Shown here one piece after another: positions 28,750 through 37,474 of a stretch of DNA of 64,000 bases (the stretch's first letter is position 1; each line of letters begins with the position of its first letter). Source of the DNA: Rhodocyclales bacterium (lineage in GTDB: Bacteria; Pseudomonadota; Gammaproteobacteria; Burkholderiales; Rhodocyclaceae); contig JACPEH010000009.1 of the NCBI GenBank assembly GCA_016183655.1, positions 108,353 through 172,352 of the forward strand, read 5' to 3'. The notes beneath the pieces are model-generated. The model had not been told where the DNA came from and did not search any database. It saw only the letters and a program-made list of their open reading frames with translations. A program made the translations under genes and the position numbers.

Positions 28750-29355
28750 ATGAGCGTCGTCCACAGCTTCCCGCCGATCGCCGCTGCCGATGCGCGCGTG
28801 CTGATCCTCGGCAGCATGCCCGGCATCGCCTCGCTCGTCGCCGGCCGCTACTACGCCCATGCGCGCAACGCCTTCTGGCCGGTGATGGGGGCGCTGCTCG
28901 GCTTCGACGCCGCGGCCCCGTACGCAATGCGCGCGGCTGCGCTGCGGGCGGCCGGTGTCGCGCTGTGGGACGTGCTGCACACCTGCACGCGCGAAGGTAG
29001 CCTCGACGCGATGATCGACAAGGCCACCGAGATCCCCAACGACCTGCCCGGCTTTGTCGCCGCCCACCCCCGGCTCACGCACGTTTTTTTCAACGGCGCC
29101 GCCGCCGAGGACTGCTTCCGCCGCCACGTGCTGCCGCAGCTCGCCGCCGGCGCGCTGCAGTGCGTCCGCCTGCCGTCGACCAGTCCGGCCAACGCCGCGC
29201 TGTCGTTCGCGCAGAAGCTGGCGGCGTGGCAGGCGGCGCTGTCGCCGCTGCTGGCCGACGATGAGAGAATGCCGGCTCGACAGGAGGAACCGCCATGCAG
29301 CACTTTGCCAGCGACAACTACGCCGGGATCTGTCCGGAAGCGCTCGCCGCGCTGA
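28750..29355 (+). CDS. DNA-deoxyinosine (hypoxanthine-DNA) glycosylase, UDG superfamily
   Basis: 201 residues. Opening VHSFPPIAAADARVLILGSMPGIASL and YYAHARNAFWPVM are the family signature of hypoxanthine-DNA glycosylases related to mismatch-specific UDG; they remove deaminated adenine from DNA. A conserved FFNGAAAEDCFRRH strand and LPSTSPANA loop are also visible. The reading frame continues 61 bases into ltaE, adding a tail (PPCSTLPATTTPGSVRK) that looks like ltaE sequence in another frame, so the true domain ends near residue 175. Confidence 0.85.
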   Translation: MSVVHSFPPIAAADARVLILGSMPGIASLVAGRYYAHARNAFWPVMGALLGFDAAAPYAMRAAALRAAGVALWDVLHTCTREGSLDAMIDKATEIPNDLPGFVAAHPRLTHVFFNGAAAEDCFRRHVLPQLAAGALQCVRLPSTSPANAALSFAQKLAAWQAALSPLLADDERMPARQEEPPCSTLPATTTPGSVRKRSPR

Positions 29356-30320
29356 CCACCGCCAACGCCGGGCATGCCCCGGCCTACGGCGACGACGAGT
29401 GGACGCGGCGCGTCTCCGACCGGCTGCGCGCGTTGTTCGAGACCGACTGCGACGTCTATTTCGCCTTCAACGGCACCGCCGCCAACTCGCTGGCGCTGGC
29501 CTCGCTGTGCCAGAGCTACCACAGCGTCGTCTGCCACGAGCTGGCGCACGTCGATACCGACGAATGCGGCGGGCCGGAGTTCTTCTCCAACGGTTCCAAG
29601 CTGCTGCCGGCCAAGGGCGAGCACGGCAAGCTGGCGCCGGACGCGGTGCGCGAGGTGATCGCCCGGCGCAGCGACATCCACTATCCGAAGCCGCGCGTGG
29701 TGACGCTGACGCAGGCGACCGAGGTCGGCACCGTCTATCGCGTCGACGAGATCGCCGCCGTCGCCGAGCTGGCGCACGCCAGCGGCCTGCGCGTGCACAT
29801 GGACGGCGCCCGCTTCGCCAACGCCGTCGCTGCGCTCGGCGTCGCGCCGGCGGAGATCACCTGGCGCGCCGGCGTCGACGTGCTCTGCTTCGGCGGTACC
29901 AAGATGGGCCTGCCGGTCGGTGAGGCGGTGGTCTTCTTCGACCGCGCGCTGTCCGAAGATTTCGCCTGGCGCTGCAAGCAGGCCGGCCAGCTGGCGTCGA
30001 AGATGCGCTTCCTCTCGGCGCCCTGGCTGGGCATGCTCGAAGACGGCGCCTGGCTGCGCCACGCCGCGCACGCCAACGCCATGGCGCAACGGCTGGCGGC
30101 CGGGCTGGCGGCGATCCCGGCGGCACGGCTGCTGTTCCCGGTCGAGGCCAACGGCGTTTTCGCCGAATTGCCGCCGCCCTTGATCGACGGCCTGCGTGCG
30201 CGCGGCTGGCGCTTCTACACCTTCATCGGTGCCGGCGGCGCGCGCTTCATGTGCGCCTGGGACACGCAGCCGGAGAGCGTGGATGCGCTGCTCGCCGACC
30301 TGCGGGCGCTGGCGTCGTGA
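29295..30320 (+). CDS. ltaE: Low-specificity L-threonine aldolase
   Basis: 341 residues, PLP-dependent fold type I. It cleaves L-threonine or allo-threonine to glycine and acetaldehyde. Visible: SDNYAGICPEAL, the FAFNGTAANSLAL cofactor region, HVDTDECGGPEFFSNGSKLLP, HMDGARFANA (PLP-binding Asp) and the Schiff-base lysine K203 in LCFGGTKMGLPVGEA. AGGAGGAACC precedes the ATG, which lies within the 3' end of the glycosylase gene. GTGA coupling to the NUDIX gene downstream. Confidence 0.94.
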   Translation: MQHFASDNYAGICPEALAALTTANAGHAPAYGDDEWTRRVSDRLRALFETDCDVYFAFNGTAANSLALASLCQSYHSVVCHELAHVDTDECGGPEFFSNGSKLLPAKGEHGKLAPDAVREVIARRSDIHYPKPRVVTLTQATEVGTVYRVDEIAAVAELAHASGLRVHMDGARFANAVAALGVAPAEITWRAGVDVLCFGGTKMGLPVGEAVVFFDRALSEDFAWRCKQAGQLASKMRFLSAPWLGMLEDGAWLRHAAHANAMAQRLAAGLAAIPAARLLFPVEANGVFAELPPPLIDGLRARGWRFYTFIGAGGARFMCAWDTQPESVDALLADLRALAS

Positions 30321-30817
30321 GCGCCGCGCGCTTCTGCCGCGCCTGCGGCGCCGCGCTGGAAACGCTGCCGCTGGCCGGCCGCCTGCGCCAGGTCTGCGCC
30401 GCCGGCTGCGGCCACGTCGAATGGAACAACCCGCTGCCGGTGGTGGCGGCGCTGGTCGAGCGCGACGGGCGCGTCGTGCTGGCGCGCAACCAGGCCTGGG
30501 CCGTGGGCACATTCGGGCTGATCACCGGCTTCCTCGAAGCCGGCGAGTCGCCGGAAGAAGCCGTGGCGCGCGAGGTGGCGGAGGAACTGGGGCTGGCGGC
30601 GAGCGCGGTCGGCCTGATCGGCGTCTATCCGTTCGAACGCAAGAACGAGGTGATCATCGCCTACCACGTCGTCGCCGCCGGCGAGATCGTGCTCAACGAG
30701 GAACTGGCGGAATACCGCCTGGTGGCACCGGAAAAACTGCGGCCCTGGGATTTCGGCACCGGCCTCGCGGTGCGCGACTGGCTGGCCCGCAGCGGAATTC
30801 AGTCGGCGTCGCCGTGA
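30317..30817 (+). CDS. NUDIX hydrolase with N-terminal zinc ribbon
   Basis: 166 residues. N-terminal C-x2-C ... C-x3-C zinc ribbon (FCRACGAAL ... QVCAAGCGHVEWNNP) and a NUDIX fold with a full Nudix box, GFLEAGESPEEAVAREVAEELGL. The combination resembles NudC-like NAD+/NADH or nucleotide-sugar hydrolases, though the NudC SQPWPFPxS motif is absent. The GTG start overlaps the ltaE stop (GTGA). Its end overlaps the end of the convergent EAL-HDOD gene by 19 bases. Confidence 0.87.
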   Translation: MSAARFCRACGAALETLPLAGRLRQVCAAGCGHVEWNNPLPVVAALVERDGRVVLARNQAWAVGTFGLITGFLEAGESPEEAVAREVAEELGLAASAVGLIGVYPFERKNEVIIAYHVVAAGEIVLNEELAEYRLVAPEKLRPWDFGTGLAVRDWLARSGIQSASP

Positions 30818-32061
30818 ATCCAGGCCAGCGCCTCGGTCAGGCTGCCGCTCAGGGCTTCGCGCGAGAGCGCCGGCAGCTCGGCGAGCAGCGCGTCGCAGCC
30901 GGCCCAGTCGCTGTCGTCGAGGCGCTCGACCAGCGCCAGTAACTGGCCCAACTGCCCTTCGTGCGCCGCCAGTGCGCGGTGCACGTCATCGACCACCGGG
31001 ATCTGTTCGAGGATCTCGTCCATCGGCAGCCCGAGCGCCGCCGGCATCAGCGACATGATGCCGGTGAGGAAGGCCTCGTCGCCGAGCGCGCGGTTGCCCG
31101 GGGCGCAGCGGTCGGCGAGGATCTCCAGCAGGCGTCCGCGCAGCGCGGCGAGCTGCAGCAGCGGGTTGCGCTCCGGGGCGTCGCCGCTGCCCGGCGCGGC
31201 CATCAGCAGCAGCTGCAGCCAGCGCAGCAGCTGCTTGCGGCCGAGCACGGTGATCGCGTGGCGCAGCGAATCGACCTTGCGCGCCAGGCCGATGCCGACG
31301 GCGTTGACCAGGCGCAGCAGGTTCACGGTCAGCCCCGGCTCGCGCTTGAAGTTCTGTTCGAGGTCGGCCGAGTCGGCTTCGCGGGCGACCAGGTTGAGCA
31401 GGCGGATGATGCCGAGCTGCGAGGCCGACAGGTGGCGGCCGCTGATGATCGTCGGGCGGGCGAAGTAGTAGCCCTGGAAAAGGTGGAATCCGGCTGCGCG
31501 GCAGCGTTCCATCTGCTCGCGCGTCTCCACCTTCTCGGCGAGGATCTGCAGCGGCAGCCGGGCCAGGCCGCCGGCCAGTTCGGCAAACCGGTCGGCATTC
31601 GCCAGCACGTCGATCTTGACGATGCCGACCAGCGGCAGCAGCGCGCTGGCGCGGGCGTCGAGCCCGGCGTAGCGCGACAGCGCCAGCGTGTAGCCGCGTT
31701 CGCGCAGCGTGCGGCAGCGCGCCAGCAGCGCCGCATCCGGCTCGGCGGTGAAGTCGAGTTCGAGGACGACGCTGCGTGCCGGCAGCAGTTCGAGCACGTC
31801 GTCCAGGATGAAGCGTTCGTCGGCGTTGATGAAGGCGCGGTGCGGGCCGAGCGCGTCGCCGAGGCCGAGTTCGGCGAAGGCGGCGCAGACCACGTTGGCG
31901 GTGGCGTTGAGCTGGCAGGCCGGCGTTTCGGCGGGAAGGTCGGCGCTGCGGAACAGCAGTTCGTAGCCGATCAGTTCCTGTTTCAGGTCGAGGATCGGCT
32001 GGCGGCCGATCAGCACCTGGCGGAGCAGTTGGGGGGTGTCGTCGGGCATGGTGCGCGTCAT
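30799..32061 (-). CDS. EAL-HDOD (YuxH-type) signalling protein, second of a tandem pair
   Basis: 420 residues. An N-terminal divergent EAL domain (about 15-205; IGRQPILDLKQELIGYELLFRSAD, VLELDFTAEPDAAL, LLAEKVETREQMERC..GFHLFQGYYFARP) is fused to an HDOD domain (about 215-400; SASQLGIIRLLNLV, VNLLRLVNAVGIGL, SLRHAITVLGRKQLLRWLQLLLM). The EAL signature is ELL and several metal ligands are missing, so catalysis is unlikely; this architecture is the YuxH/CdgJ class that affects motility or acts as a scaffold. The ATG overlaps the stop of the paralogue upstream (ATGA). Confidence 0.86.
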   Translation of the reverse strand: MTRTMPDDTPQLLRQVLIGRQPILDLKQELIGYELLFRSADLPAETPACQLNATANVVCAAFAELGLGDALGPHRAFINADERFILDDVLELLPARSVVLELDFTAEPDAALLARCRTLRERGYTLALSRYAGLDARASALLPLVGIVKIDVLANADRFAELAGGLARLPLQILAEKVETREQMERCRAAGFHLFQGYYFARPTIISGRHLSASQLGIIRLLNLVAREADSADLEQNFKREPGLTVNLLRLVNAVGIGLARKVDSLRHAITVLGRKQLLRWLQLLLMAAPGSGDAPERNPLLQLAALRGRLLEILADRCAPGNRALGDEAFLTGIMSLMPAALGLPMDEILEQIPVVDDVHRALAAHEGQLGQLLALVERLDDSDWAGCDALLAELPALSREALSGSLTEALAWIHGDAD

Positions 32062-33332
32062 TCGTTGCCGGCGTCGCGGCCGATCTCGTTGGCCCAGGCC
32101 AGGGCCTGGGCGATGGCGGCGTTGAGCACCGCCGGGGTGATGCCGTACAGCGCCGGCAGCAGCGGTTCGACCGTCGCCGGGTCGCCGCCCTCGCTGGCCT
32201 CGGCGAGCGAGAGCAGCTTGCCGAGCAGGCCGGGGCGCTCGCCGTCGGCGGGAACGACCAGCGCCTGGGCCATCGCCGGCGGCACCGGCAGCTGGGCGAG
32301 GATGTCCTCGATCGACTGGCCGAGCAGCGCCGGCATCAGCGACATGATGCCGGTCATGAAGGCCTGGTCGGGGAGGTCGGCGGCGCGGCCGCGCAGCTTC
32401 TCGGCGAGCAGTTCCATCAGCCGGCCGCGCGTCGCGGCGAGCTGCAGCAGCGGGGTGACGCCGCCGCCCTGCGGGTTGGCGAAGAGCAGGAGCTGCAGCC
32501 AGCGCTGCAGTTGGCGCCGGCCGAGCATGGTGATGGCGTGGCGCAGCGAGGTGATGCGGGTGCGCACGCCGCAGGCCACCGAGTTGGTCAGGCGCAGCAG
32601 GTTGACGGTCAGCCCCGGCTGGCCCTTGAACACCTTCTCCAGCTCGACGGTGTCGGCGTCCTCCAGCAGCAGCGTGGTCAGCCGCATCAGCGCCAGTTGC
32701 GAGTGGTCGAGCTTCTTGCCGGCGATGATCGTCGGCCGCGCGAAGTAGTAGCCCTGGAACAGCTCGAAGCCGAGCGCGTGGCAGAACTCCATCTGCTCCT
32801 TCGAATCGACCTTCTCGGCGAGCAGACGGGCGCCGGTCGGCTTGACGCGGTCGACGATGGCGCGCACCTGGTCCTGCGACAGCGGCTGCAGGTCGACCTT
32901 GACCACGTCGACCAGCGTCAGCAGCTCGTCGTAGTCCTCGTCGAGGCCGACGATGTCGTCGAGCGCGAGCTGGAAGCCCTTGCCCTTGAGCTCGCGCACG
33001 CGGGCGACGACGGCTTCGTCCGGCGTCACCGTCTCCAGGATCTCCAGCATCACCGCGTCGCGCGGCAACAGCTCGATCATGTCGCTGAACAGGAAGTCGC
33101 GGTCGACGTTGATGAAGCCGCGGTAGGGGCCGAGCGCATCGCCGACGGCGAGTTCGGAGAAGGCGTTGGTGACGACGGTGGCCGTCGCCTGCACCTGGTC
33201 CGCGACCAGCGCCGCGTTCTGCCGGCTGTTGCGGAACAGCAGCTCGTAGGCGAGCAGCTGCTGGCTGCGGTCGAGGATCGGTTGGCGACCGAGGAAGAGC
33301 TCGCTGCTGCCGGCGGTTTCGGGTTCGGCCAT
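32058..33332 (-). CDS. EAL-HDOD (YuxH-type) signalling protein, first of a tandem pair
   Basis: 424 residues with the same architecture as its downstream neighbour and clear similarity along the whole length (FLGRQPILDRSQQLLAYELLFRNS, FINVDRDFLFSDMIELLPRD, LDDIVGLDEDYDELL, LLAEKVDSKEQMEFC, then HDOD with VNLLRLTNSVACGV and SLRHAITMLGRRQLQRWLQLLLF). The pair therefore arose by tandem duplication followed by divergence. LALDDI is partly EAL-like here (DD motif kept), but the ELL signature again argues against phosphodiesterase activity. The pmm/pgm gene lies 30 bases upstream of it on the same strand. Confidence 0.86.
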   Translation of the reverse strand: MAEPETAGSSELFLGRQPILDRSQQLLAYELLFRNSRQNAALVADQVQATATVVTNAFSELAVGDALGPYRGFINVDRDFLFSDMIELLPRDAVMLEILETVTPDEAVVARVRELKGKGFQLALDDIVGLDEDYDELLTLVDVVKVDLQPLSQDQVRAIVDRVKPTGARLLAEKVDSKEQMEFCHALGFELFQGYYFARPTIIAGKKLDHSQLALMRLTTLLLEDADTVELEKVFKGQPGLTVNLLRLTNSVACGVRTRITSLRHAITMLGRRQLQRWLQLLLFANPQGGGVTPLLQLAATRGRLMELLAEKLRGRAADLPDQAFMTGIMSLMPALLGQSIEDILAQLPVPPAMAQALVVPADGERPGLLGKLLSLAEASEGGDPATVEPLLPALYGITPAVLNAAIAQALAWANEIGRDAGNE

Positions 33333-33362
33333 GTCGTTCTGCGCGGAGGGTGAAGGCTGATT

Positions 33363-34754
33363 CTAGAACGGAAGCGCCAGCTCCGGGCGGGCTGTTTTCA
33401 GCACGCGGCGGAAATCCTCCTGGATGCGCGCCAGCGCCGCCGGGGTGTCGGCCTCGAAGCGCAGCACGACCACCGGCGTCGTGTTCGACGGCCGGGCCAG
33501 ACCGAAGCCGTCGGCGTACTCGACGCGCAGGCCGTCGATGGTGATCACTTCCTTTGCCTCGGTGAAGCGGGCGCTCGCCTTCAGCTCGTCGAGCAGGCGG
33601 AACGGCTCGCCCTCGGCCATCTTGATGTTCAGCTCGGGCGTGCTCGCTGCGTTCGGCAGCGCCTTCAGCACGGCGCTCGGGTCGGCGGCGCGCGCCAGGA
33701 TTTCGAGCAGGCGGGCGCCGGTGTAGAGGCCGTCGTCGAAGCCGTACCAGCGCTCCTTGAAGAAGACGTGGCCGCTCATCTCGCCGGCGAGCGGAGCGCC
33801 GGTCTCCTTCAGCTTCTTCTTGATCAGCGCGTGGCCGGTCTGCCACATCGTCGGCCGGCCGCCGCGCTCGCGGATGAAGGGGGCGAGCAGGCGCGTGCAT
33901 TTGACGTCGTAGATGATCTCGCCGCCGGGCACGCGGGAGAGCACGTCGGCGGCGAACAGCATCAGCTGGCGGTCGGGGAAGATGATCTCGCCGTCCTTGG
34001 TGACGACGCCGAGGCGGTCGCCGTCGCCGTCGAAGGCCAGCCCGATCTCGGCGTCGGTTTCCTGCAGCGCGCGGATCACGTCCTGCAGGTTCTCCGGCTT
34101 CGACGGGTCGGGGTGGTGGTTGGGGAAGTTGCCGTCGACCTCGCAAAAGAGCTCGACCAGCTCGCAGCCGAGCTGCTTGAACAGCGCCGGGGCGATGCCG
34201 CCGGCGACGCCGTTGCCGCAGTCGATGACGATCTTCATCGGCCGCGCCAGTTTCACGTCGCCGACGATCTTCGCCAGGTAGGCGTCGCGCACGTCGGCCT
34301 GGCGGATTTTGCCAACACTCGTGCCCTGGCCGCTGAGCAGCTTGCCGGCCTCGATGCGCGCCTTCAGCTGCTGGATCGCGTCGAGCGCCAGCGTCTCGCC
34401 GCCGATGACCATCTTCAGGCCGTTGTAGTCGGGCGGGTTGTGGCTGCCGGTGACCGAGACGCAGCTATGGCAGCCCAGCTCGTAGGCGGCGAAGTAGGTG
34501 AGCGGCGTCGGCACGCAGCCGACGTCGATGGCGTCGACGCCGGCTTCGGTGATGCCCCGCATCAGCGCGCCGGCCAGCTCCGGGCCGGACAGGCGGCCGT
34601 CGCGGCCGACGGCGATGGCGGTCTGCTGGCGCTCGCGGGCCAGCGAGCCGAGCGCCTGGCCGACGGCGCGGCAGATCTCCGGCGTCAGCGTCTTGCCGAC
34701 GATGCCGCGGATGTCGTAGGCCTTGAAGATTTCGGGTGGGAGCGTGAGGGTCAT
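33363..34754 (-). CDS. algC: Phosphomannomutase/phosphoglucomutase
   Basis: 463 residues, alpha-D-phosphohexomutase family, typical length of AlgC-type PMM/PGM. It interconverts hexose-1- and hexose-6-phosphates for LPS and exopolysaccharide precursors. Active-site phosphoserine S104 (TGSHNPP), Mg2+ loop D242-G-D244-G-D246-R, sugar-binding GEMSGHVFF and the C-terminal phosphate loop RPSNTTP are all intact. It precedes (30 bases) the EAL-HDOD pair and follows a YheT-like hydrolase by 12 bases, so a long minus-strand transcript from ilvE/waaF side to the EAL pair is possible. Confidence 0.93.
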   Translation of the reverse strand: MTLTLPPEIFKAYDIRGIVGKTLTPEICRAVGQALGSLARERQQTAIAVGRDGRLSGPELAGALMRGITEAGVDAIDVGCVPTPLTYFAAYELGCHSCVSVTGSHNPPDYNGLKMVIGGETLALDAIQQLKARIEAGKLLSGQGTSVGKIRQADVRDAYLAKIVGDVKLARPMKIVIDCGNGVAGGIAPALFKQLGCELVELFCEVDGNFPNHHPDPSKPENLQDVIRALQETDAEIGLAFDGDGDRLGVVTKDGEIIFPDRQLMLFAADVLSRVPGGEIIYDVKCTRLLAPFIRERGGRPTMWQTGHALIKKKLKETGAPLAGEMSGHVFFKERWYGFDDGLYTGARLLEILARAADPSAVLKALPNAASTPELNIKMAEGEPFRLLDELKASARFTEAKEVITIDGLRVEYADGFGLARPSNTTPVVVLRFEADTPAALARIQEDFRRVLKTARPELALPF

Positions 34755-34766
34755 GGCGGGGGTTCC

Positions 34767-35747
34767 TCAGTGGGCGTGATCGAAGAAATGGAGGAGGCGT
34801 TGCGGCAGCCAGTCGAGCCGTCCCGGCAGGCTGCCGGTGACGAAGCCGACATGGCCGCCGTCGTGCGGCAGGTCGAGCGCCACTTTCGGCGACACCTCGT
34901 CGGCGCGCGGCAGCGCCTGCGCCGGCAGGAACGGGTCGTTGCGCGCGGCGAGCAGCAGCGTCGGGATGCGGATGCCGCGCAGCAGCGGCTTCGCCGAGGC
35001 GCGCCTCCAGTAGTCGTCGGCGCCGAGGAAGCCGTGCAGCGGCGCGGTGACGGCGTCGTCGAACTCGTACAGGTTGCGCGCCGCTTCGGCGCGCTGGCCG
35101 TCGAAGAGGCCGGGGTGGCGCGCCAGCTTTTCGGCGGCGTTCCGCTTCAGCGTGCGCAGGAAGTTGAGCGTGTACAGCCGGTTGAAGCCGCGCCCGAGCT
35201 GGTGGCCGCAGGCGGCCAGGTCGACCGGCGCGCACACCGAGGCGGCCGCGGCGAGGCGGGCGCTGGCGAGGAACTCGCGCTCGCCCAGCCACTTCAGCAG
35301 CGCGTTGCCGCCGAGCGAGACGCCGACCGCGTAGCGCCGGCGCGTCGGAAAGCGCTGGTGCAGGCGGTCGAGCACCCAGTCCACCTCGTCCGAGTCGCCG
35401 GAGTGGTAGGCGCGCGGCAGGCGGTTCGGCTCGCCCGAGCAGCCGCGGAAATGCGAGACGACGCCGGTCCAGCCGCGCGCCTGCAGCGCGTGCATCAGCG
35501 CGGCGGCGTAATGGCTGCGCGAGCTGCCTTCAAGGCCGTGGAACAGGATGACGATCGGCTTCCCCTCGGCGCCGTCGACCCAGTCGAGGTCGATGAAGTC
35601 GCCGTCCGGCGTTTCCCAGCGCTCGCGCCGGTAGGCCGGCAGGGGGGGCTTGATCAGCAGCGGGTAGAGGGTTTGCGCGTGGCCGCCGGGCAGCCACTTC
35701 GGCGCGCGGTACGCGGGAAAGGAGGGAGCCCCGGCCGCGTCGCTCAA
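34767..35747 (-). CDS. YheT-like alpha/beta hydrolase
   Basis: 326 residues from a TTG start. Family features: WLPGGHAQTLYP near the N-terminus, oxyanion strand VILFHGLEGSSRSHY, HFRGCSGEPNRLPRAYHSGD, the nucleophile elbow GVSLGGNALLKWLG, acid in LLAARNDPFLP and the catalytic HDGGHVGFV. E. coli YheT (340 residues) is the closest known relative; substrate unknown, lipid or ester hydrolysis suggested for the family. TTG 35747 is chosen because it overlaps the upstream gene's stop (TTGA) and the protein similarity begins about 12 residues later; no ATG is available in frame. Confidence 0.85.
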   Translation of the reverse strand: MSDAAGAPSFPAYRAPKWLPGGHAQTLYPLLIKPPLPAYRRERWETPDGDFIDLDWVDGAEGKPIVILFHGLEGSSRSHYAAALMHALQARGWTGVVSHFRGCSGEPNRLPRAYHSGDSDEVDWVLDRLHQRFPTRRRYAVGVSLGGNALLKWLGEREFLASARLAAAASVCAPVDLAACGHQLGRGFNRLYTLNFLRTLKRNAAEKLARHPGLFDGQRAEAARNLYEFDDAVTAPLHGFLGADDYWRRASAKPLLRGIRIPTLLLAARNDPFLPAQALPRADEVSPKVALDLPHDGGHVGFVTGSLPGRLDWLPQRLLHFFDHAH

Positions 35748-36193
35748 TGCAGGACCCGCGGCGCGCCGCCGCCGTCGGCCGACGGCGGCTCGCTCGCCAC
35801 CGAGGCGTGGTGGGACAGCAGGCGCCAGCCCTTGGCGCCGCGGATGAAGACGTTGGTGGCGAGCATCGGCCCGTGCGGGGTCGGGTCGTCGCCGAGGTAA
35901 AGCGTTTCCAGCACGTTGTGCACGGCCATCAGCGCGCTGGTCCAGCGCAGCGTGTGCGAGACGCGCACGTGCAGGCGCGAGCCGCTCTCGAACACCTGCC
36001 GCCACGACTCGCGCACCGCGGCGTGGCCGGACAGGCGCTGGCCGGCGGGGTGGATGCAGACCACTTCCTCGTCGTCGGCCCAGATGGACATCATCGCCTC
36101 CAGGTCGGCGCGCTCGACCGCGTCGTAGAAGGCGGCCTCGACGTCGTCGGGCGAGGCGAACAGCGTGGGATGCGGGGCGTGCGGGTTGCTCAT
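35744..36193 (-). CDS. SnoaL-like/DUF4440-type NTF2-fold protein
   Basis: 149 residues, NTF2-like fold. The pattern VEAAFYDAVERADLEAMMSIWADDEEVVCIHPAGQRLSGHAAVRESWRQVF is the standard opening helix-strand of nuclear-transport-factor-2-like (SnoaL/DUF4440) proteins. A second half of beta strands follows (TNVFIRGAKGWRLLSHHAS). It could be a small enzyme or binding protein; function not assignable. The ATG overlaps the stop of waaF (ATGA) with AAGGAA 9 bases before; an ATG 9 bases earlier has the ribosome site too close. Confidence 0.82.
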   Translation of the reverse strand: MSNPHAPHPTLFASPDDVEAAFYDAVERADLEAMMSIWADDEEVVCIHPAGQRLSGHAAVRESWRQVFESGSRLHVRVSHTLRWTSALMAVHNVLETLYLGDDPTPHGPMLATNVFIRGAKGWRLLSHHASVASEPPSADGGGAPRVLH

Positions 36194-37182
36194 GGCAGAC
36201 ATTCCTTCAGCACACGTTGCGGATCGAGCTTTTCCAGGCAGTCGAGGTGACCGAGCGGGCACTCGCGCTTGAAGCAGGGGCTGCATTCGAGCTGCAGGCT
36301 GATCACCTTCGCCCGCGGCGACAGTGGCGGCGTGAAGCCCGGCGACGAGGAGCCGTAGAGCGCCGTCAGCGGCCGGCCGACGGCGGCGGCGACGTGCATC
36401 AGCCCGGAGTCGTTGCAGACGACGAAGTCGGCGGCGGCGATCAGGTCGATCGCCTGGTCGAGCGAGGTCTTGCCGCACAGGTTGGCGGCCGGGCCGAGGG
36501 CGGCGATCTCGTCGCCGACCGGCGCGTCCTTCGGCGAACCGAGCGACCACACCGTGTAGCCGCGCGCGACGAGTTCGCGCGCCAGCGTCGCGAAGTGCCG
36601 CGCCGGCCAGCGCTTGGCCGGGCCGTACTCGGCGCCGGGGCAGAAGACGGCGAGCTTGTCCGGCCGCGCCAGAGCGAGCGCGGCGAGGGTGGCATCCTGC
36701 TGTGCCGGCGTCGAGGCCAGCCGGGGCAGCGGCAGCGGACGCGGCAGCGGGCCGCCGACCGGCTCGGCGAGCTGCGCGAAGCGCTCGGCCATTTCCGGCA
36801 GCGCCGCCTTGTCCAGCGTGTGGCGGACGTTGATCAGGCCGATCCGGGACTCGCCGGTGAAACCGATGCGTTCCGGGATGCCGGCCATGAACGGCACCAG
36901 CGCCGACTTCAGCGAATTGGGCAGCACATAGACGCGGTCGAACTTCTGCACCGCGAGCTGGCGCGCCAGCCGCCAGCGCGCCTTCAGCGAGAGCTGGCCG
37001 TGGCCGAACGGGCTGTCGATGACGCCGGCGATCTCCGGCATGCGCTTGAGCACCGGCGCCACCCAGCGCGGGGCCAGCGCGTGCAGCTCAAGGCCGGGGG
37101 TGTGCTCGTGCAGGCGCACGAACAGCGGGTGCGCCATGACGGTGTCGCCGATCCAGGAGGGGGCGACGATCAGGGCTTTCAT
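36190..37182 (-). CDS. waaF: ADP-heptose:LPS heptosyltransferase II
   Basis: 330 residues, GT9 family. It adds the second heptose to the inner core of lipopolysaccharide on the cytoplasmic face of the inner membrane. Signature sections: MKALIVAPSWIGDTVMAHPLFV, VLPNSLKSALVPFMAGIPERIGF, FCPGAEYGPAKRWPARHF (WaaF-specific) and ADFVVCNDSGLMHVAAAVGRPLTALYGSSSPGFTPPL with the nucleotide-sugar site. C-terminal cysteines (LECSPCFKRECPLGHLDCL) are typical of WaaF. First gene of a coupled minus-strand run with the NTF2-like and YheT-like genes. Confidence 0.93.
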   Translation of the reverse strand: MKALIVAPSWIGDTVMAHPLFVRLHEHTPGLELHALAPRWVAPVLKRMPEIAGVIDSPFGHGQLSLKARWRLARQLAVQKFDRVYVLPNSLKSALVPFMAGIPERIGFTGESRIGLINVRHTLDKAALPEMAERFAQLAEPVGGPLPRPLPLPRLASTPAQQDATLAALALARPDKLAVFCPGAEYGPAKRWPARHFATLARELVARGYTVWSLGSPKDAPVGDEIAALGPAANLCGKTSLDQAIDLIAAADFVVCNDSGLMHVAAAVGRPLTALYGSSSPGFTPPLSPRAKVISLQLECSPCFKRECPLGHLDCLEKLDPQRVLKECLP

Positions 37183-37235
37183 CGGGACGCGGGGCGGAGG
37201 CGGTGCTGCATGAAGGTAACCGGCCGCGCAAGCTT

Positions 37236-37257
37236 TCGCCCGGCGGCCGGCGGGCGA
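37236..37257 (-). terminator. GC-rich hairpin after the zinc-finger gene
   Basis: Inverted repeat TCGCCCG / CGGGCGA around a GC-rich centre, directly after the minus-strand stop at 37258. No T-run; possible end of the ilvE transcript. Confidence 0.4.
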
Positions 37258-37452
37258 TCAGTGGTGGCCCTTGGGCAGTTCGCCCGTTAGCACGTAGTGG
37301 GCGCTGCAGTACGGGCAGGTCACGTCGCCGGTCTTGGTCACGTCGAGGAAGACGCGCGGGTGGCGCGACCAGAGCGGCGCGTCCGGCTGCGGGCAGTGCA
37401 GCGGCAGGTCCTTGGCGGTGACTTCGACGGTGGTTTGCTTGTTGTCGGACAT
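37258..37452 (-). CDS. Small zinc-finger (zf-CHCC) protein
   Basis: 64 residues. The spacing of LHCPQP, HPRVFLD and CPYCSAHYVL (Cys, His, Cys-x2-Cys) is that of the zf-CHCC family related to the NDUFS6 subunit of complex I, present as free-standing proteins in proteobacteria. It should bind one zinc. GGGAGA lies before the ATG at 37452. It is 22 bases downstream of ilvE on the same strand and likely co-transcribed. Confidence 0.85.
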   Translation of the reverse strand: MSDNKQTTVEVTAKDLPLHCPQPDAPLWSRHPRVFLDVTKTGDVTCPYCSAHYVLTGELPKGHH

Positions 37453-37474
37453 TCCAGTTTCTCCCTCGGCTTTC

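Noticed and set aside
35744..36005. Longer minus-strand start for the YheT-like hydrolase at 36005
   Set aside because: The added residues are read antiphase through the SnoaL-like gene and are Arg/Pro-rich; the TTG at the stop-start overlap is better supported.
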